Of a stretch of 64,000 bases of DNA, positions 1 through 10,153 are shown piece by piece. This stretch comes from Bactericera cockerelli (taxonomy: Eukaryota; Arthropoda; Insecta; Hemiptera; Triozidae). The notes beneath the pieces were generated by a model that saw nothing but the letters and a program-made list of their open reading frames with translations, made no database searches and had not been told where the DNA came from. The first letter of the stretch is position 1, and each line of letters begins with the position of its first letter. The stretch lies in the NCBI GenBank assembly GCA_024516035.1, contig CM044961.1:11281229-11345228 (forward strand), read 5' to 3'. A program made the position numbers and the translations under genes.

Positions 1-31
1 TGCCGCTTTTACCACTGAGCTACCGGGACAG
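1..31 (-). mobile_element. tRNA-derived SINE, family A, truncated by window edge
   Basis: On the minus strand this reads as the tRNA-like head of a SINE. It carries the A-box-like motif TAGCTCAGTGGT, preceded by TGTCCCGG, and matches the heads of the copies at 6495 and 16855. Only the first ~31 bases are in the window; the rest would lie to the left. Confidence 0.75.
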
Positions 32-54
32 TAATATAGAGCGACTAAATCAGT

Positions 55-808
55 TATACAGTATGTTTCAGAAAAGGTGGCCACCCCCTCGTAACTTTTG
101 AACGCGACGGAATTTTTCAATTCTGTAAAGTCCTAAGTATAGGAAGTGCCCTATGGCCCATCCTGTGATCATATTTATTTTTGGCCCCGGTTGGCCCTTC
201 CGGCTTTTAGGCCATATTTTTTTCATTTTTTTCGAGAATTTTAAATGGAATGCTATATTTTTTATTCCTGTTAATCAAAGTCCAAGTTAGACTGAGTATA
301 ATGAGCTTTTAAAATTTTCAAAAACCTTATCAGGGGCGGAGCTAGTAGGGTGCAAGGTTCAAAACTGTTACACGCTGTATTTCAGAGTTAGTTAGATTTT
401 TTAGTACCTTTTTTTATTTTCATAGGTTCAAAATATTGTTTTACACCATATGAAATCAAAAAATATTCTTGTTTACATCTAATCAGGGTCATAGTAAGGT
501 TTTTGTAAAAGTACTTTTTTTCGCACGTCAATTTTTCCGTAAATTCATGGTGTTCTCGAAATTGGCATTTTTAGAGGTGAAAGTCTGCAGTGACATATGT
601 TTTTTATGCTTGAAATCGAAAGAAAACTTAACGGAGAAGCGATTAAGATCATAAAAAAAGCCATTTAACCTGCTAGTTTTTTCACGACAGTGTCCGGTAA
701 AGTGGGTGAATTTTGTATTGGATTTTTTGTTGTTGAGGAAACACAATTGGCATAGAAAATAAATAATACCTATTAAATAATACTTCAATAAACATAACTA
801 AATGCGAA
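55..808 (+). repeat. Left arm of the 754-bp inverted repeat
   Basis: Pairs base for base with 1578-2331: paired coordinates sum to 2386 at both the outer and inner ends. The inner limit is AACTAAATGCGAA, after which the two arms diverge. Confidence 0.92.
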
Positions 809-1119
809 CCTTCACCTTTAAGAGTTTAGTACTTGACCTGGTATTTTTTTCTTCTTAAATTTTGAGATAATTAAATTTTTGTTGTTGTTGAGAAAACACA
901 ATTTTTTTGAAACAAAAGAAAACTAGCTTTTCCATACTGAGTCCGGTTAAATGTGTAAATTACTAAATTACTGGTTTTTTGGGATTCATTGGTATACAAA
1001 ATAAATAATACCTTATAAAAGAATTAATCTTCACAAAACATAAATACAAACGAAATTAAATAAAAAAATCTTCTGAAAAAAATCTTTCTTAAAAAAAAGA
1101 GTTTGGTAATCAACCTGGA
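692..1119 (+). repeat. Diverged tandem duplication across the inner end of the left arm
   Basis: Unit 1 (about 692-843) and unit 2 (about 941-1119) share the same order of landmarks: GTCCGGTNAA, then AAATAAATAATACCT, then CATAAMTA near TTCAC, then AAGAGTTT-GTA and ACCTGG. They are much more diverged than the two arms, so this duplication predates formation of the foldback. Confidence 0.6.
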
Positions 1120-1206
1120 AAAATGGCCCTGTATTTAGAGACCTGGTATTCATTACTAGCAACACCAGTATGATTTTTTTTTTTTTAATTCTGGATATGA
1201 CATGAC

Positions 1207-1239
1207 ATATGACCATGCGATTCAACTGCATGGTCATAT
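1207..1239. repeat. Perfect 12-bp hairpin in the foldback spacer
   Basis: ATATGACCATGC (1207-1218) and GCATGGTCATAT (1228-1239) are perfect inverted repeats separated by 9 bases. The hairpin sits inside the spacer of the larger foldback. No function can be assigned. Confidence 0.8.
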
Positions 1240-1250
1240 CATAACGGGGG

Positions 1251-1330
1251 TGTTACCCTCCATTCGCAGGAAACTCACCAACCTGATAAACACATTTATC
1301 TCACTCAGCCTGGTTAGGCCGGAATGCCAG
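1251..1330 (-). mobile_element. SINE family B fragment (middle domain)
   Basis: Read on the minus strand, GGCCTAACCAGGCTGAGTGA and the bases after it match the central domain of the full family B copy at 12569-12845 (GGCCCTACCCAGGCTGGGTGA). They also match fragments at 6741-7050 and 29499-29580. The tRNA-like head and the tail are missing. Confidence 0.5.
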
Positions 1331-1577
1331 CATCACGAAGTCTTCAATGCGCCATCAGACTGACTCCAGAATGATTGACAATGTGTTTTCTACAGATTTT
1401 ACCAACTTACCAACTAAAATTGTCTCAAGAGGGGACCCTCAGGCCGACTTCAGAAGTAGCATTATCCGATATTTATTTTTGATACAACTTGAACTTTGAA
1501 AAGTGGAAAAAAAAAGAGAGAGAGAGAAAAAAAAAAAATATCCGGCACTGATTTAGAAGAAATAATCTTAATTTATA

Positions 1578-2331
1578 TTCGCATTTAGTTATGTTTATTG
1601 AAGTATTATTTAATAGGTATTATTTATTTTCTATGCCAATTGTGTTTCCTCAACAACAAAAAATCCAATACAAAATTCACCCACTTTACCGGACACTGTC
1701 GTGAAAAAACTAGCAGGTTAAATGGCTTTTTTTATGATCTTAATCGCTTCTCCGTTAAGTTTTCTTTCGATTTCAAGCATAAAAAACATATGTCACTGCA
1801 GACTTTCACCTCTAAAAATGCCAATTTCGAGAACACCATGAATTTACGGAAAAATTGACGTGCGAAAAAAAGTACTTTTACAAAAACCTTACTATGACCC
1901 TGATTAGATGTAAACAAGAATATTTGTTTGATTTCATATGGTGTAAAACAATATTTTGAACCTATGAAAATAAAAAAAGGTACTAAAAAATCTAACTAAC
2001 TCTGAAATATAGCGTGTAACAGTTTTGAACCTTGCACCCTACTAGCTCCGCCCCTGATAAGGTTTTTGAAAATTTTAAAAGCTCATTATACTCAGTCTAA
2101 CTTGGACTTTGATTAACAGGAATAAAAAATATAGCATTCCATTTAAAATTCTCGAAAAAAATGAAAAAATATGGCCTAAAAGCCGGAAGGGCCAACCGGG
2201 GCCAAAAATAAATATGATCACAGGATGGGCCATAGGGCACTTCCTATACTTAGGACTTTACAGAATTGAAAAATTCCGTCGCGTTCAAAAGTTACGAGGG
2301 GGTGGCCACCTTTTCTGAAACATACTGTATA
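1578..2331 (-). repeat. Right arm of the 754-bp inverted repeat
   Basis: Reverse complement of 55-808. It differs by one substitution (ACGCTGTA versus ACGCTATA in the region near 2013), by one base in a poly-A run near 2170, and by an extra base near 1923. The two length changes cancel, so the arms have equal length. Confidence 0.92.
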
Positions 2332-3771
2332 GTAGAAGAGGTAGGTTTGGTTTTATAGGTCTAGGTTTTATATTTTTGGTAGTGGATGGATTTTACCTTA
2401 GAGCAGCTAACTTTCTGAGCTCAAATGTCATAATTTTGTTTATGTCAGCATCCAGTTGTTCGAATCCTTATTGCAATGAGCTTGGAACATACCTGCAAAC
2501 AAACAAAATGAAACAATTATGTACAAGAGTTGTCATTCCGATTTATAATACTTATACCATCATCATAAGGTGGAGTCATCGTGAACGATGGTTGCCAGTC
2601 AGTGGAGTAATGACCCAGTACTTCTACCACTGTCTTTACAAGGAGGCTAACAATTGACAAGGGCCCCCAGAACCAAGCCAATACTGGTCTACTCCTGTTT
2701 ATAGTCCCCCAGCCAGACTTATACCTACCAACTGTGACCTAATGATCTTGTACTTTGCAACAGGATTAGATTTAAATTGAATATGACTTTATATTACTAG
2801 TAGATCCGGCATTTTTCTCCTTCTTTGTATAATTTTCCCAGTCAGAATGATCTATTCTCTTACGGGTCGATTCTCAACAATTTTTTGAAATTTTTAATCA
2901 TTGGGGTTGTGGAAATAGAACAGATATACTATATATCTTTACATATTAATATGTATGTACACCTAATAGTCTCGTCAACTGATCTCGCAGAGAGCGACTG
3001 AAAACTTTGCATCTAAGTGCAAATCTTGTGAGTACATAATTATATATAATATAGATGTAGGTATACACTATAAATATATGTACATAATACATTTTACGTA
3101 TACATGATCATTTGCATATTATTATTATACTGTGTAATATTGTAATAGGTACTTGTATGTATTTTTAATAATTTACATAGTTTTATTTTGACACTCCCAT
3201 ACAACCTGTTCCACACAAGCACTTTTCCATCACGACTTTCTCCTTCTCATTCTCTCTGTCTCTCTCTCTTGCTCCTTGATTCATCACGAAATCAAATTTT
3301 CTTTTGATTTCACAAGTTGGATCACGATCTAGCTACATCACTACAGTGTACCATCAATATATCACTACAAACATTCTTGTGTACCATCGAAACATTCTCG
3401 ATGGCTTGTGATTGAAGATGTTGATTGAAAAAAGTTGAGGAGGCGGTGACCAAACTTGAAAAAATGAAAATTTGGATCAATTGATATGATACATTTCATT
3501 TAAAAATTCTTCTTTTTTTAGTGTGCTCAACACGGATGGTACATTTCCTCTTTGTACCGCGAAACTCACTCTTTGTCGGAAGTACTCCCCTGCACATCTC
3601 TCTTTCGTTTCAAGCACCAGACACTTGGATATAGAATTCAATAGATCCAAGGCATCTTGTCCAAAAGATCCGAAAGTTTCAACGGCGAAGGGAAAGAAAA
3701 TGAATTGGGAGTGAATATGTCAGTTTTAAGTGTATTATTAGAACACACTACACATGTACACATACACTATG
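2332..3771. other. AT-rich stretch without a recognisable gene
   Basis: No convincing coding frame. It holds a tRNA B-box-like motif (GTTCGAATCC, about 2457-2466) in a context also seen at 48270-48300 (GTCAGCATCC followed by a B box in both), possibly an old SINE relic. It also has a CT-rich tract at 3235-3275. Nothing else stands out. Confidence 0.5.
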
Positions 3772-3902
3772 CACTACACATTGGACACGGAAGAAGCCCA
3801 GAGCAATGGTTCTGGGCGTCCAAAGGATTTAAATTATCAATCCTTCCACCACCATGACATCACACATGGACACAGAAAGTAAGTAAGTAAGTAAGTACCT
3901 AC
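3772..3902 (+). mobile_element. SINE family B 3' fragment with (TAAG)n tail
   Basis: Shares with the full copy at 12569-12845 the block CTGGGCGTCC, then TATCAATCC/CACCACC, then CACATGGACACAGAAAG (CTCACGGACACGGAAA in the full copy). It ends in a short (TAAG)n microsatellite at about 3879-3896. The head is missing or too diverged to see. Confidence 0.55.
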
Positions 3903-4062
3903 CTCTCATTCTCAAAATCCCCAAATCGTCCTTTCATCCGTCAAATTTCGTTGAAATAAGAAATTATCTGAATGCATTATTTAAACAAAATTTGACGGTT
4001 TCTAATTTGTGGATTTCGAGAGAGAGAGAGAGAGAGAGAGAGAGTGCTTTTTGGAACGAGGG
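3903..4062. mobile_element. Palindromic MITE (family P) with (GA)n expansion in its right arm
   Basis: The left arm has CTCATTCTCAAAATCCCC followed by TCCTTTCA and GTCAAATTT. The right arm has AAATTTGAC, GGATTTCGAG and ends TTTTTGGAACGAG. This is the same arm sequence as the copies at 12401 and 13712. The right-arm segment that elsewhere reads GAGAGTAGAGAGTG is replaced here by about 13 GA dinucleotides (4018-4044). Confidence 0.65.
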
Positions 4063-4764
4063 CCTGCCCACAAGATTGGAACGGCTTAGCTTTAGAGAGT
4101 TGGAACAAACTACAAGAGATACCTAGTGATTGAATTAAAGTTGTTACATATTGAATTCAGTCTCGACTGCTTCGATTGGTACTTAAGTAATGAGATTTTG
4201 GATTTAGAAACAAGAGGTTGGTACTAGAAGGAGAGGAGTTGCAGACAATAAGAGTAGAATTCTCGTGTTGGTAAAATAATAAGTAGTATTACTGATTGTC
4301 ATATTGTCAAGATAGGTTCGAAATATTCATTATTAGTGGATGCGCCATTTCACCTTTTTTTTCTAGATTTTCTAACTATCTACTGTATTAGCTCAGCTTG
4401 GATATGACCTCTACAGTTGCTATCAAGGTGAAGTTAAGGGATATTGTCCATTAATATTAACTAATCCTGTTTCATAATTTGGTTATAATAATAATAATAC
4501 TCTTTGGTGGAAGGTAACTACCAGGCGAGGTAAATGCTCAAAGTATTTTCTTGTTTTTGTTTGAAAAAGGGTTTTTTTTTGTTTTTTAAAAATCGTTTAT
4601 AAAAGCGAAGTTACTCTTCTCTTCTGAAATGACCGACCTGTATGACTATTAGAACTTCTAACCTACAAAAACCATAATTCTGGACAACATTTATCATTAC
4701 ATAGTTGAAGAGTCATAGAGTCATAAATACCAATCTATGTCGGAAAGACAGGATGGCTCTGAGC
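4063..4764. other. Featureless AT-rich stretch
   Basis: No gene or repeat recognised on either strand. The last 8 bases (4757-4764, CTCTGAGC) are the left copy of the target-site duplication of the following element. Confidence 0.5.
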
Positions 4765-5655
4765 GGGGATTTCACGATTCGTCTCAAACTACCTGAGGTG
4801 GCCTTTTTCACAACACGATTCGTCTCAAGAAAAACAAAACACGATTCGTCTCATAACACGATTCGTCTCAAATACTCAAAAATCGAAAATATATAACATC
4901 CCTTTCAAACTATCCCCATAAGAAAAAATTCCCTCTCGCACCAAAAAAAATCCCTATAAAATGGCGATGTTCACGATGTTATTGTTTTGAACCAGTAACA
5001 GTCATCTATGTTATCAGTGTTTATTTGAGTGTTTGACAGTAGGGTTAGGTAAAATACATAGAAGGTCATGCCTCAAGAATATAGTATTACGGTTAGGGAT
5101 AATACATAGAAGGCAATGCCTTAGGTTTAAAGTAGGGTTAGGTAAAATGCATAGAAGGCCATGCCTCAAGAATATAGTAGGGTTAGGTAAAATACATAGA
5201 AGGTCATGCCTCAAGAATATAGTATTACGGTTAGGGATAATACATAGAAGGCAATGCCTTAGGTTTAAAGTAGGGTTAGGTAAAATGCATAGAAGGCCAT
5301 GCCTCAAGAATATAGTAGGGTTAGGTAAAATGCATAGAAGGCCATGCCTCAAGAATATAGTAGGGTTAGGGATAATACATAGAAGGCAATGCCTTAGGTT
5401 TAAAGTAGGGTTAGGTAAAATGCATAGAAGGCCATGCCTCAAGAATATAAGAAAAAATTCCCTCTAAGATGTTTTAAATAAGATGTAATAAAATATCCCT
5501 CAATATGTACCGTATTTTACTGTCGTACTGAGACGAATCGTGTTGTTTACTTTTTCGCCAAAAAAAATGTTTTGAGACGAATCGTGTGGTCATTTTTATA
5601 CCTGAAATTCCAACCTTTTTAAAAAACCCTTTTTGAGACGAATCGTGATGCGCCC
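4765..5655. mobile_element. hAT-like non-autonomous element carrying a 45-bp minisatellite (copy 1)
   Basis: Flanked by an 8-bp duplication CTCTGAGC (4757-4764 and 5656-5663). The ends begin GGGGATTTCACGATTCGTC and, in reverse complement, GGGCGCATCACGATTCGTC. The motif ACGATTCGTCTCA occurs four times at the left end and is repeated inverted three times at the right end. This arrangement resembles clustered subterminal transposase-binding sites. The centre is a tandem array (5038-5449). A 19-bp direct repeat (4928-4946 and 5447-5465) brackets the array and part of the left flank. There is no transposase frame. An 8-bp duplication suits hAT or P superfamilies, and the exact class is uncertain. 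Confidence 0.75.
5038..5449 (+). repeat. 45-bp minisatellite with a 138-bp higher-order repeat
   Basis: Nine units built on TAGGGTTAGGTAAAATACAT...AGAAGG.CATGCCTCAAGAATA. Two unit types alternate: A (45 bp) and B (about 48 bp, with GGTTAGGGATAATAC and GCCTTAGGTTTA). The order is A-B-A, A-B-A, A-B-A. The first two triplets start at 5038 and 5176 and the third at 5314, a 138-bp period. Because unit lengths are multiples of three, frames of over 140 codons stay open on both strands. I read these as artefacts, not genes. Confidence 0.93.
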
Positions 5656-5663
5656 CTCTGAGC

Positions 5664-6494
5664 TAGTTCTGCAAACTCTAATCACACCGTCTATATACCG
5701 GGTGGTCCCAGAGAGAAAAAAGGTAGAGTTCAAGGGTTTCTGTTTCCAGGTGTACTGTGGGTACACAAGAGTGTTTGGTTGTTCAGAGTTCAAGGACATG
5801 TTGTTCGGTTGTTGTACTGGGAACCTTTAGATCTAAACAATAATTAATCACTATATTTATGTAGATATCAGAAGAATCGTGTTTAGATTTGTAAAATATA
5901 ATTGAAAAATAATGTAAAATATAATTGAATTTTCAATTTTTATCAATATGATAATTGCCCAACGATAAAGTAAAGGGACACAGGAATATCTCTCCGGAAC
6001 AAATATCCATCATTGGCAGAAGCAGCGTTCTTGAATATTTTATCTATTTGTTCATTATAGAGAAAGAGTAAACTTGGCAACAGTGTTATAAAAACCAATA
6101 TTACTTTACGGTTTCATCGACACTTTCTATTAAAAATAATTGAGTCCGTTTTTTTTTCTGATCCACCCAGTACATAAAATGAAACCAATGATATTTCTGA
6201 ATCACGCCTGCCACTGCGATGATGGAAGACCCATGAAGGTCTGAATGGTATCACCGCTAATTCAGCCCAGCATCGTACCAGAGGACCCAACACCGTAGGT
6301 TTATGAGTTCGGTCATTACCGCCATCGCTTCGGTCATTCCGGGTGAAACAATGCTGTCTATTAGCGTAGAAAATATGTGACTCTGACATCCATTTTTCAC
6401 TGGAGGAAAAATGTGTCAAGTTACAAGACTGTGAGAGTAAAGGGACTCTTTGGTCTCATTCATGCAGGACAAACAGAGTGTTGCAGCTCTGTCT
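5664..6494. other. Stretch without a recognised gene
   Basis: Short open frames on both strands at 5596-5830 and 6114-6419 resemble nothing known. TATACCGGGTGGTCCC near 5695 looks like a transposon terminus, but I found no partner. Confidence 0.4.
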
Positions 6495-6717
6495 GTCTCG
6501 GTAGCTCAGTGGTAAAGGCGGCATTCCGTGAGTCTAGAGGTTCCAGAGGTCGTGGGCTCGAAACCCAGCCGGGACATGACAAGTTACCCTCCCATTTGGC
6601 ATTTTTACCACATAATAATGTGTCTTGGGCTTACGGCTGGAATAATGGGAATTTAATAGTCCTTATCAGGCAGTATAACTAAGGCAATATTATTATTATT
6701 ATTGTATTGTATTATTT
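6495..6717 (+). mobile_element. tRNA-derived SINE, family A, full length
   Basis: The head has a pol III A box (TAGCTCAGTGGTAAAGG) and B box (GGGCTCGAAACCC), followed by CAGCCGGGACATGACAAGTT. The family-specific body includes CCCATTTGGCATTTTTACCA, TAATAATGTGTCTTGGGC and GGCTGGAATAATGGGA. The tail is AAGGCAATATT followed by (ATT)n. The same order of blocks occurs at 9346, 16855 (minus strand) and 29630. It is a SINE rather than a tRNA gene because the body and tail are conserved in the other copies. Confidence 0.88.
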
Positions 6718-6740
6718 AGCGCTGTCTCTTTCTTTGTATA

Positions 6741-7050
6741 GTCATAGATATCCATCTCACGGTGTTGGAAATATTATATGGACCCCAAGGTCCTCCTGCC
6801 TTGGCTCCTGGCAATACCATTGATTATAAATATTTCGGTCAACTTCCTCATAGATTCAGGACAGGGCGGGTTTTAACCTTCAATCATTGGGAATCTTACC
6901 AGCTACCAACATTAACCTCAAGCAGCCTGGGTTTGGCCGGTAGCATCCTCAAGTGTTCTCTACTTGATACGAAGGAAAGTTCTGCGTGAACCAAGGATTG
7001 AGCTCAAGATATATGAACCACGGAGTGGTCTCGTCCTGTCGATAGGTCTT
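6741..7050 (-). mobile_element. SINE family B, diverged copy
   Basis: On the minus strand the blocks of family B appear in order: ATCTTGAGCTCAATCC (degraded B box, cf. ATCCTGAGTTCGATTCC in the copy at 12569), GAGAACACTTGAGG, CCGGCCAAACCCAGGCTG, GGTCCATATAATATTTCC and CACCGTGAGATGGATATC. The A-box region is barely recognisable. The decayed promoter implies an old copy. Confidence 0.6.
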
Positions 7051-7064
7051 ATTGATAAATGAAC

Positions 7065-7291
7065 AGAAGAAAAAGTAAGTCAATCTAGAATATCTAGATG
7101 AAAAAAGATAAGTAAAATATACAGTTGAAAAAGTAAGTTACTCCAGGATATGAAGATGAAAAAGATAAGTAAAATATACAGAAGAAAAAGTAAGTCACTC
7201 TAGAATATCAAGATGAAAAAGATAAAAATAAATAGAAGAAAAAGTAAGTCACTCTAGAATATCTAGATGAAAAAGATAAGTAAAATAAAAA
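7065..7291 (+). repeat. Tandem repeat of about 54-58 bp, four units
   Basis: Units begin at 7065, 7123, 7180 and 7234, each starting AGAAGAAAAAGTAAGT or a close variant. They share CACTCTAGAATAT, AGATGAAAAAGATAAGT and AAAATATAC. It lies just upstream (in SINE orientation) of the family B head, so it may be part of the insertion site rather than of the SINE. Confidence 0.85.
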
Positions 7292-7378
7292 GTGAGTGAA
7301 TCCAGATCAATTGTCCACGTCTGGAGAAATATCTGGGTGCACAGGAATATCATCCAACTATTGAGATTTATCTGCATA

Positions 7379-8014
7379 CAGGGTGTATAAGTTTTTACGG
7401 TCACTGGGAATTTTGCGGGGATTATTTTTTTTCAGTAGAAACTGTCATGTCTTCGTAATGATATTATTGCAAATCTAAAATTTGCACTTATTATACATTA
7501 GATGTATTGATGTAGTAGTATTCTTAAATTCAGATAGGAGAAAACAAAACAGAATTCAGAAAATAACGCAATTGTTATTTTATCAGTGTTTCGGAAATGT
7601 GTTCAGAGATTCAGATATTTCTTCTTATTTTCACGAAGACCAAATGAAAAGTTAGGGTGAATTATTCAATGAAAAGTCGTGCAATATCCGGCGCGTAATT
7701 GAGGATTCAATATTATACAAAACAGGATTAAATATCTAGGATTTGGTAATCCAAGCCACCATCACTTAAAAGGTTATATCTGATATAAATGCTCTGTGAT
7801 AGATTGAAATTTCCACTAGAGTACTTTTTAAGGGCAAAACAGAATTAGATTAATCTAATATTGTTTCATTTATTTCGTTGTTCACACGCAGCAATAATGC
7901 TGCAATTACGTGAATAGGTATTCGGACCTCAGAACTTGAAAATAAATTTCAATCGAAATAGACAAGCTCCATCACCCCAAGACATTTTGCGACGCATAAC
8001 TTAGGGACACCCTG
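7379..8014. mobile_element. Putative element with CAGGGTG ends and TA target duplication
   Basis: The left end is TA-CAGGGTGTATAAG and the right end in reverse complement is TA-CAGGGTGTCCCTAAG. ACAGGGTG termini are common on insect transposons and the TA dinucleotide fits a Tc1/mariner-type target. The same ends occur at 10154/10344 and, more weakly, at 42680/43203. No open frame inside looks like a transposase. The short terminal match limits confidence. Confidence 0.4.
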
Positions 8015-8225
8015 TATATGGAATCAGATGATCGGAATCAAATCAGGTATGTGGTCCGACTGAGGATTAGCCACGGAAATTACAGTGATAAAGAAAATAA
8101 TGAACTGATCAGTCAATAATATATGTTGGTCGGTCAATAGTAAATAGTGCACCTTACAAATACAAGGTGATGCAAAAGTAGGGATCACACTATTTGCATA
8201 ATGTTTTAGTTAAAATAATCTAGAG

Positions 8226-8310
8226 ATTAGGGTTTCCAGACATCCCGATTTAGTCGGGACCTCAAGATATTTTATACCTTTTCTAAATATCCCGATTTTC
8301 CTCAATTTCA
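8226..8310 (+). mobile_element. Possible hAT terminus fragment
   Basis: TAGGGTTTCCAGACATCCCG, followed by ATTTAGTCGGGAC and a second ATCCCGATTTTCC, resembles TAGGGTT-type hAT ends. I could not find a matching opposite end or target duplication, so it is at best a solo end. Confidence 0.3.
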
Positions 8311-9345
8311 TTATATTTTATTTCACGATTCGTTAAAAAAAAAAAAAAATATCAGAGTGCAGTTGAAAGGAAGATTTGCGTATTATGAGAGTGAGAAATC
8401 TTTCTGGAATGAGACTCTAGCGTATCATCTGAAATTTGATCTCCAGTATTTAAATGTACCGGTATTAAAATTAATAAAATTATACAACCAGACTTTTAAT
8501 TGAGTACACTAAAAGACTTGAGATTAGCAGGATTACACAATCATATTAGGTATCTATTTCTCAGAGCTGTCAGTAGGGTTTAGATACCCGAGTGTTATGG
8601 TTTGGTTAGATAACCACATGGGGTTTAGCCCAGTATAGGGAGTTGTGGTATGATTGTGGCGAGTATGCAGATGTGGTGCAAATGAGGGCAAAGAGTTGAC
8701 CACTGAGGTATGAGGAACAGAGGTGAAGTATTGGTAGCAATTCTTGGTCAATTTGGGAGGGTTTGTTCGGTTTTAACGTGAGTTAACCACAAATATTCTA
8801 CTTCTAAAATAATAGAATTAAGTATGTGTTAATAAAATAAAATTATAGTAATTGGTGGGGTTCATCAAACCTTGAGACTGTCAATGGTTCATTTGAATTG
8901 AATCATCAGTATTATATTCCATTATCATTTATATCATTTAATTAGAAAACCAAGAATTTTTCATGAATTTTAATATAATAATTGGTCTTGAAAAACCATC
9001 TCTTTGAAAAAACATGAAATTTTTCATTATCTTTGAATCTTGAAAAATTAACACAGGAAAATAAACTGCTGCATGCAAGCTTCATTCCTTCAAAATTCAA
9101 AGTTATTATTAAGAAGTTTGACCAACAGAAATCATCGGAAATAGTGAAACATGACAGAATATTGACTAAACTTACTATGTTTGGCGTTTGCTACAACAAT
9201 ACAACAACATTCCAATGGGCTTATGCAGAAACAACATCCAAAGTTCTCACAGTGGTTGGTCCTGCAAATAATATTCACATATAATTATGTGGGCGGGGAC
9301 GAGCCAGGAATAGCTGGACAATCCTCCGAAAATGCTTAAATTTTC
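8311..9345. other. Featureless AT-rich stretch
   Basis: Contains a poly-A run at 8337-8350 and an 83-codon open frame at 9033-9284 with no recognisable motif. No other structure seen. Confidence 0.4.
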
Positions 9346-9546
9346 AATAGCTCAGTGGTAAAGGCGGGGTACTCTGTGAATCCAGAGATTTCAGAGGTCG
9401 TGGGTTCGAAACCCAGCTGGGACATGACAAGTTATGCTCCCATTTGGCATTTTTACCACATAATAATGTGTCTTGGGCCTACTGCTGTAATAATGGGACT
9501 TTAATAGTTCTAATCGGGGAGTATAAATAAGGCAATATTTTTATTA
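9346..9546 (+). mobile_element. tRNA-derived SINE, family A
   Basis: A box TAGCTCAGTGGTAAAGG, B box GGGTTCGAAACCC, then CAGCTGGGACATGACAAGTT, CCCATTTGGCATTTTTACCA and the AAGGCAATATT tail with (ATT)n. The tail is directly followed by the TTAA target of the piggyBac-like element, so the transposon went into the SINE's AT-rich 3' end. Confidence 0.87.
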
Positions 9547-9960
9547 TTAACCTTTTGCACTCCAGTGAAAAAAAATTGGAACTGCCCATACGGTCCAGTG
9601 CATGTCCCACATGCAACCATAGAAACGTCGCTACACTCCAGTATAAAATTCACAAGAACAGTCCTTAAGGTCCAGTGCATGTCCCACATGCAACTATTAA
9701 TAACGCTCTTACGGTCCAGTGCATGTCCCACATGCAAGATTTCCCTCCACTTTATTCGATTTCATTTTATATTTTCCTTTAATTATCAGCCTATCAGATT
9801 TATTCTAGTCGATTCGTGATATTCCGTAGAATATTTACGAACAAGTCAAAAGTGTCTAAAATGTAAGTCGGCTGTGTAAACAAACATTATTATCAGTGCA
9901 ACCTGCGGAAGGTTGGTTCAGTGTAGTACCTGTTCTATCGTCTTTATTTCTGTGATAAAA

Positions 9961-10030
9961 ATGTCTAAAAGAAAACTGTTTAGTTTTATAGGTAAAGAAG
10001 AAGCATAGAAAATTCGAAATTTACTTTGTG
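9961..10030 (+). pseudogene. Possible relic first exon of the element's transposase
   Basis: An ATG preceded by TGATAAAA opens a frame reading MSKRKLFSFIGKEEA. A TAG follows at 10006-10008, and the same frame then continues KIRNLLCG up to a strong splice-donor-like GTAAGT at 10031. A basic start, an acidic EEA segment and a donor would suit the first exon of a piggyBac-type transposase left after internal deletion. The stretch is too short to identify by itself. The in-frame stop and lack of any downstream transposase core mean it is not functional. The alternative is chance. Confidence 0.28.
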
Positions 10031-10153
10031 GTAAGTAATTTATTTTCTTTATATGTTTATTTGAGGGTCAAAGATACCTCTGCAAAGTATATCTCTGTCT
10101 CTTTCTAGCACACCTGTTGACATGAGTTAGACAAAGAAAGATGATGTGTGATA

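Larger units (their letters stand above)
55..2331. mobile_element. Foldback (long inverted repeat) element, probably Tc1/mariner-like and non-autonomous
   Basis: Two 754-bp arms (55-808 and 1578-2331) are reverse complements at over 99% identity. I saw one substitution and two compensating length differences. They enclose a 769-bp spacer. The ends read TATACAGTATGTTTCAG and its reverse complement, which fits a CAGT-type terminus flanked by a TA target duplication (57-58 and 2328-2329), as in the Tc1/mariner group. No transposase frame is present: the open frames in the arms are mirror images of each other without recognisable domains. Arms this long are unusual for a MITE and near-identity implies youth. 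An assembly or library palindrome artefact is an alternative, although the unrelated spacer argues against it. Confidence 0.8.

Noticed and set aside
528..1858. Duplicate 86-codon gene on opposite strands
   Set aside because: The two frames are identical only because they lie in the two arms of the foldback element; the protein has no recognisable features.
5038..5449. CRISPR array
   Set aside because: Units are contiguous with no unique spacers, sit inside a transposon with inverted ends, and the sequence is animal-like.
5014..5467. Open frames of over 140 codons on both strands with a 15-residue repeat
   Set aside because: They are translations of the 45-bp minisatellite, whose period keeps every frame open; both strands are open at once and similar frames occur at each array.
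6495..6570. Functional tRNA gene
   Set aside because: It has A and B boxes but is followed by a body and (ATT)n tail shared with other copies, and no convincing acceptor-stem pairing; it is a SINE head.
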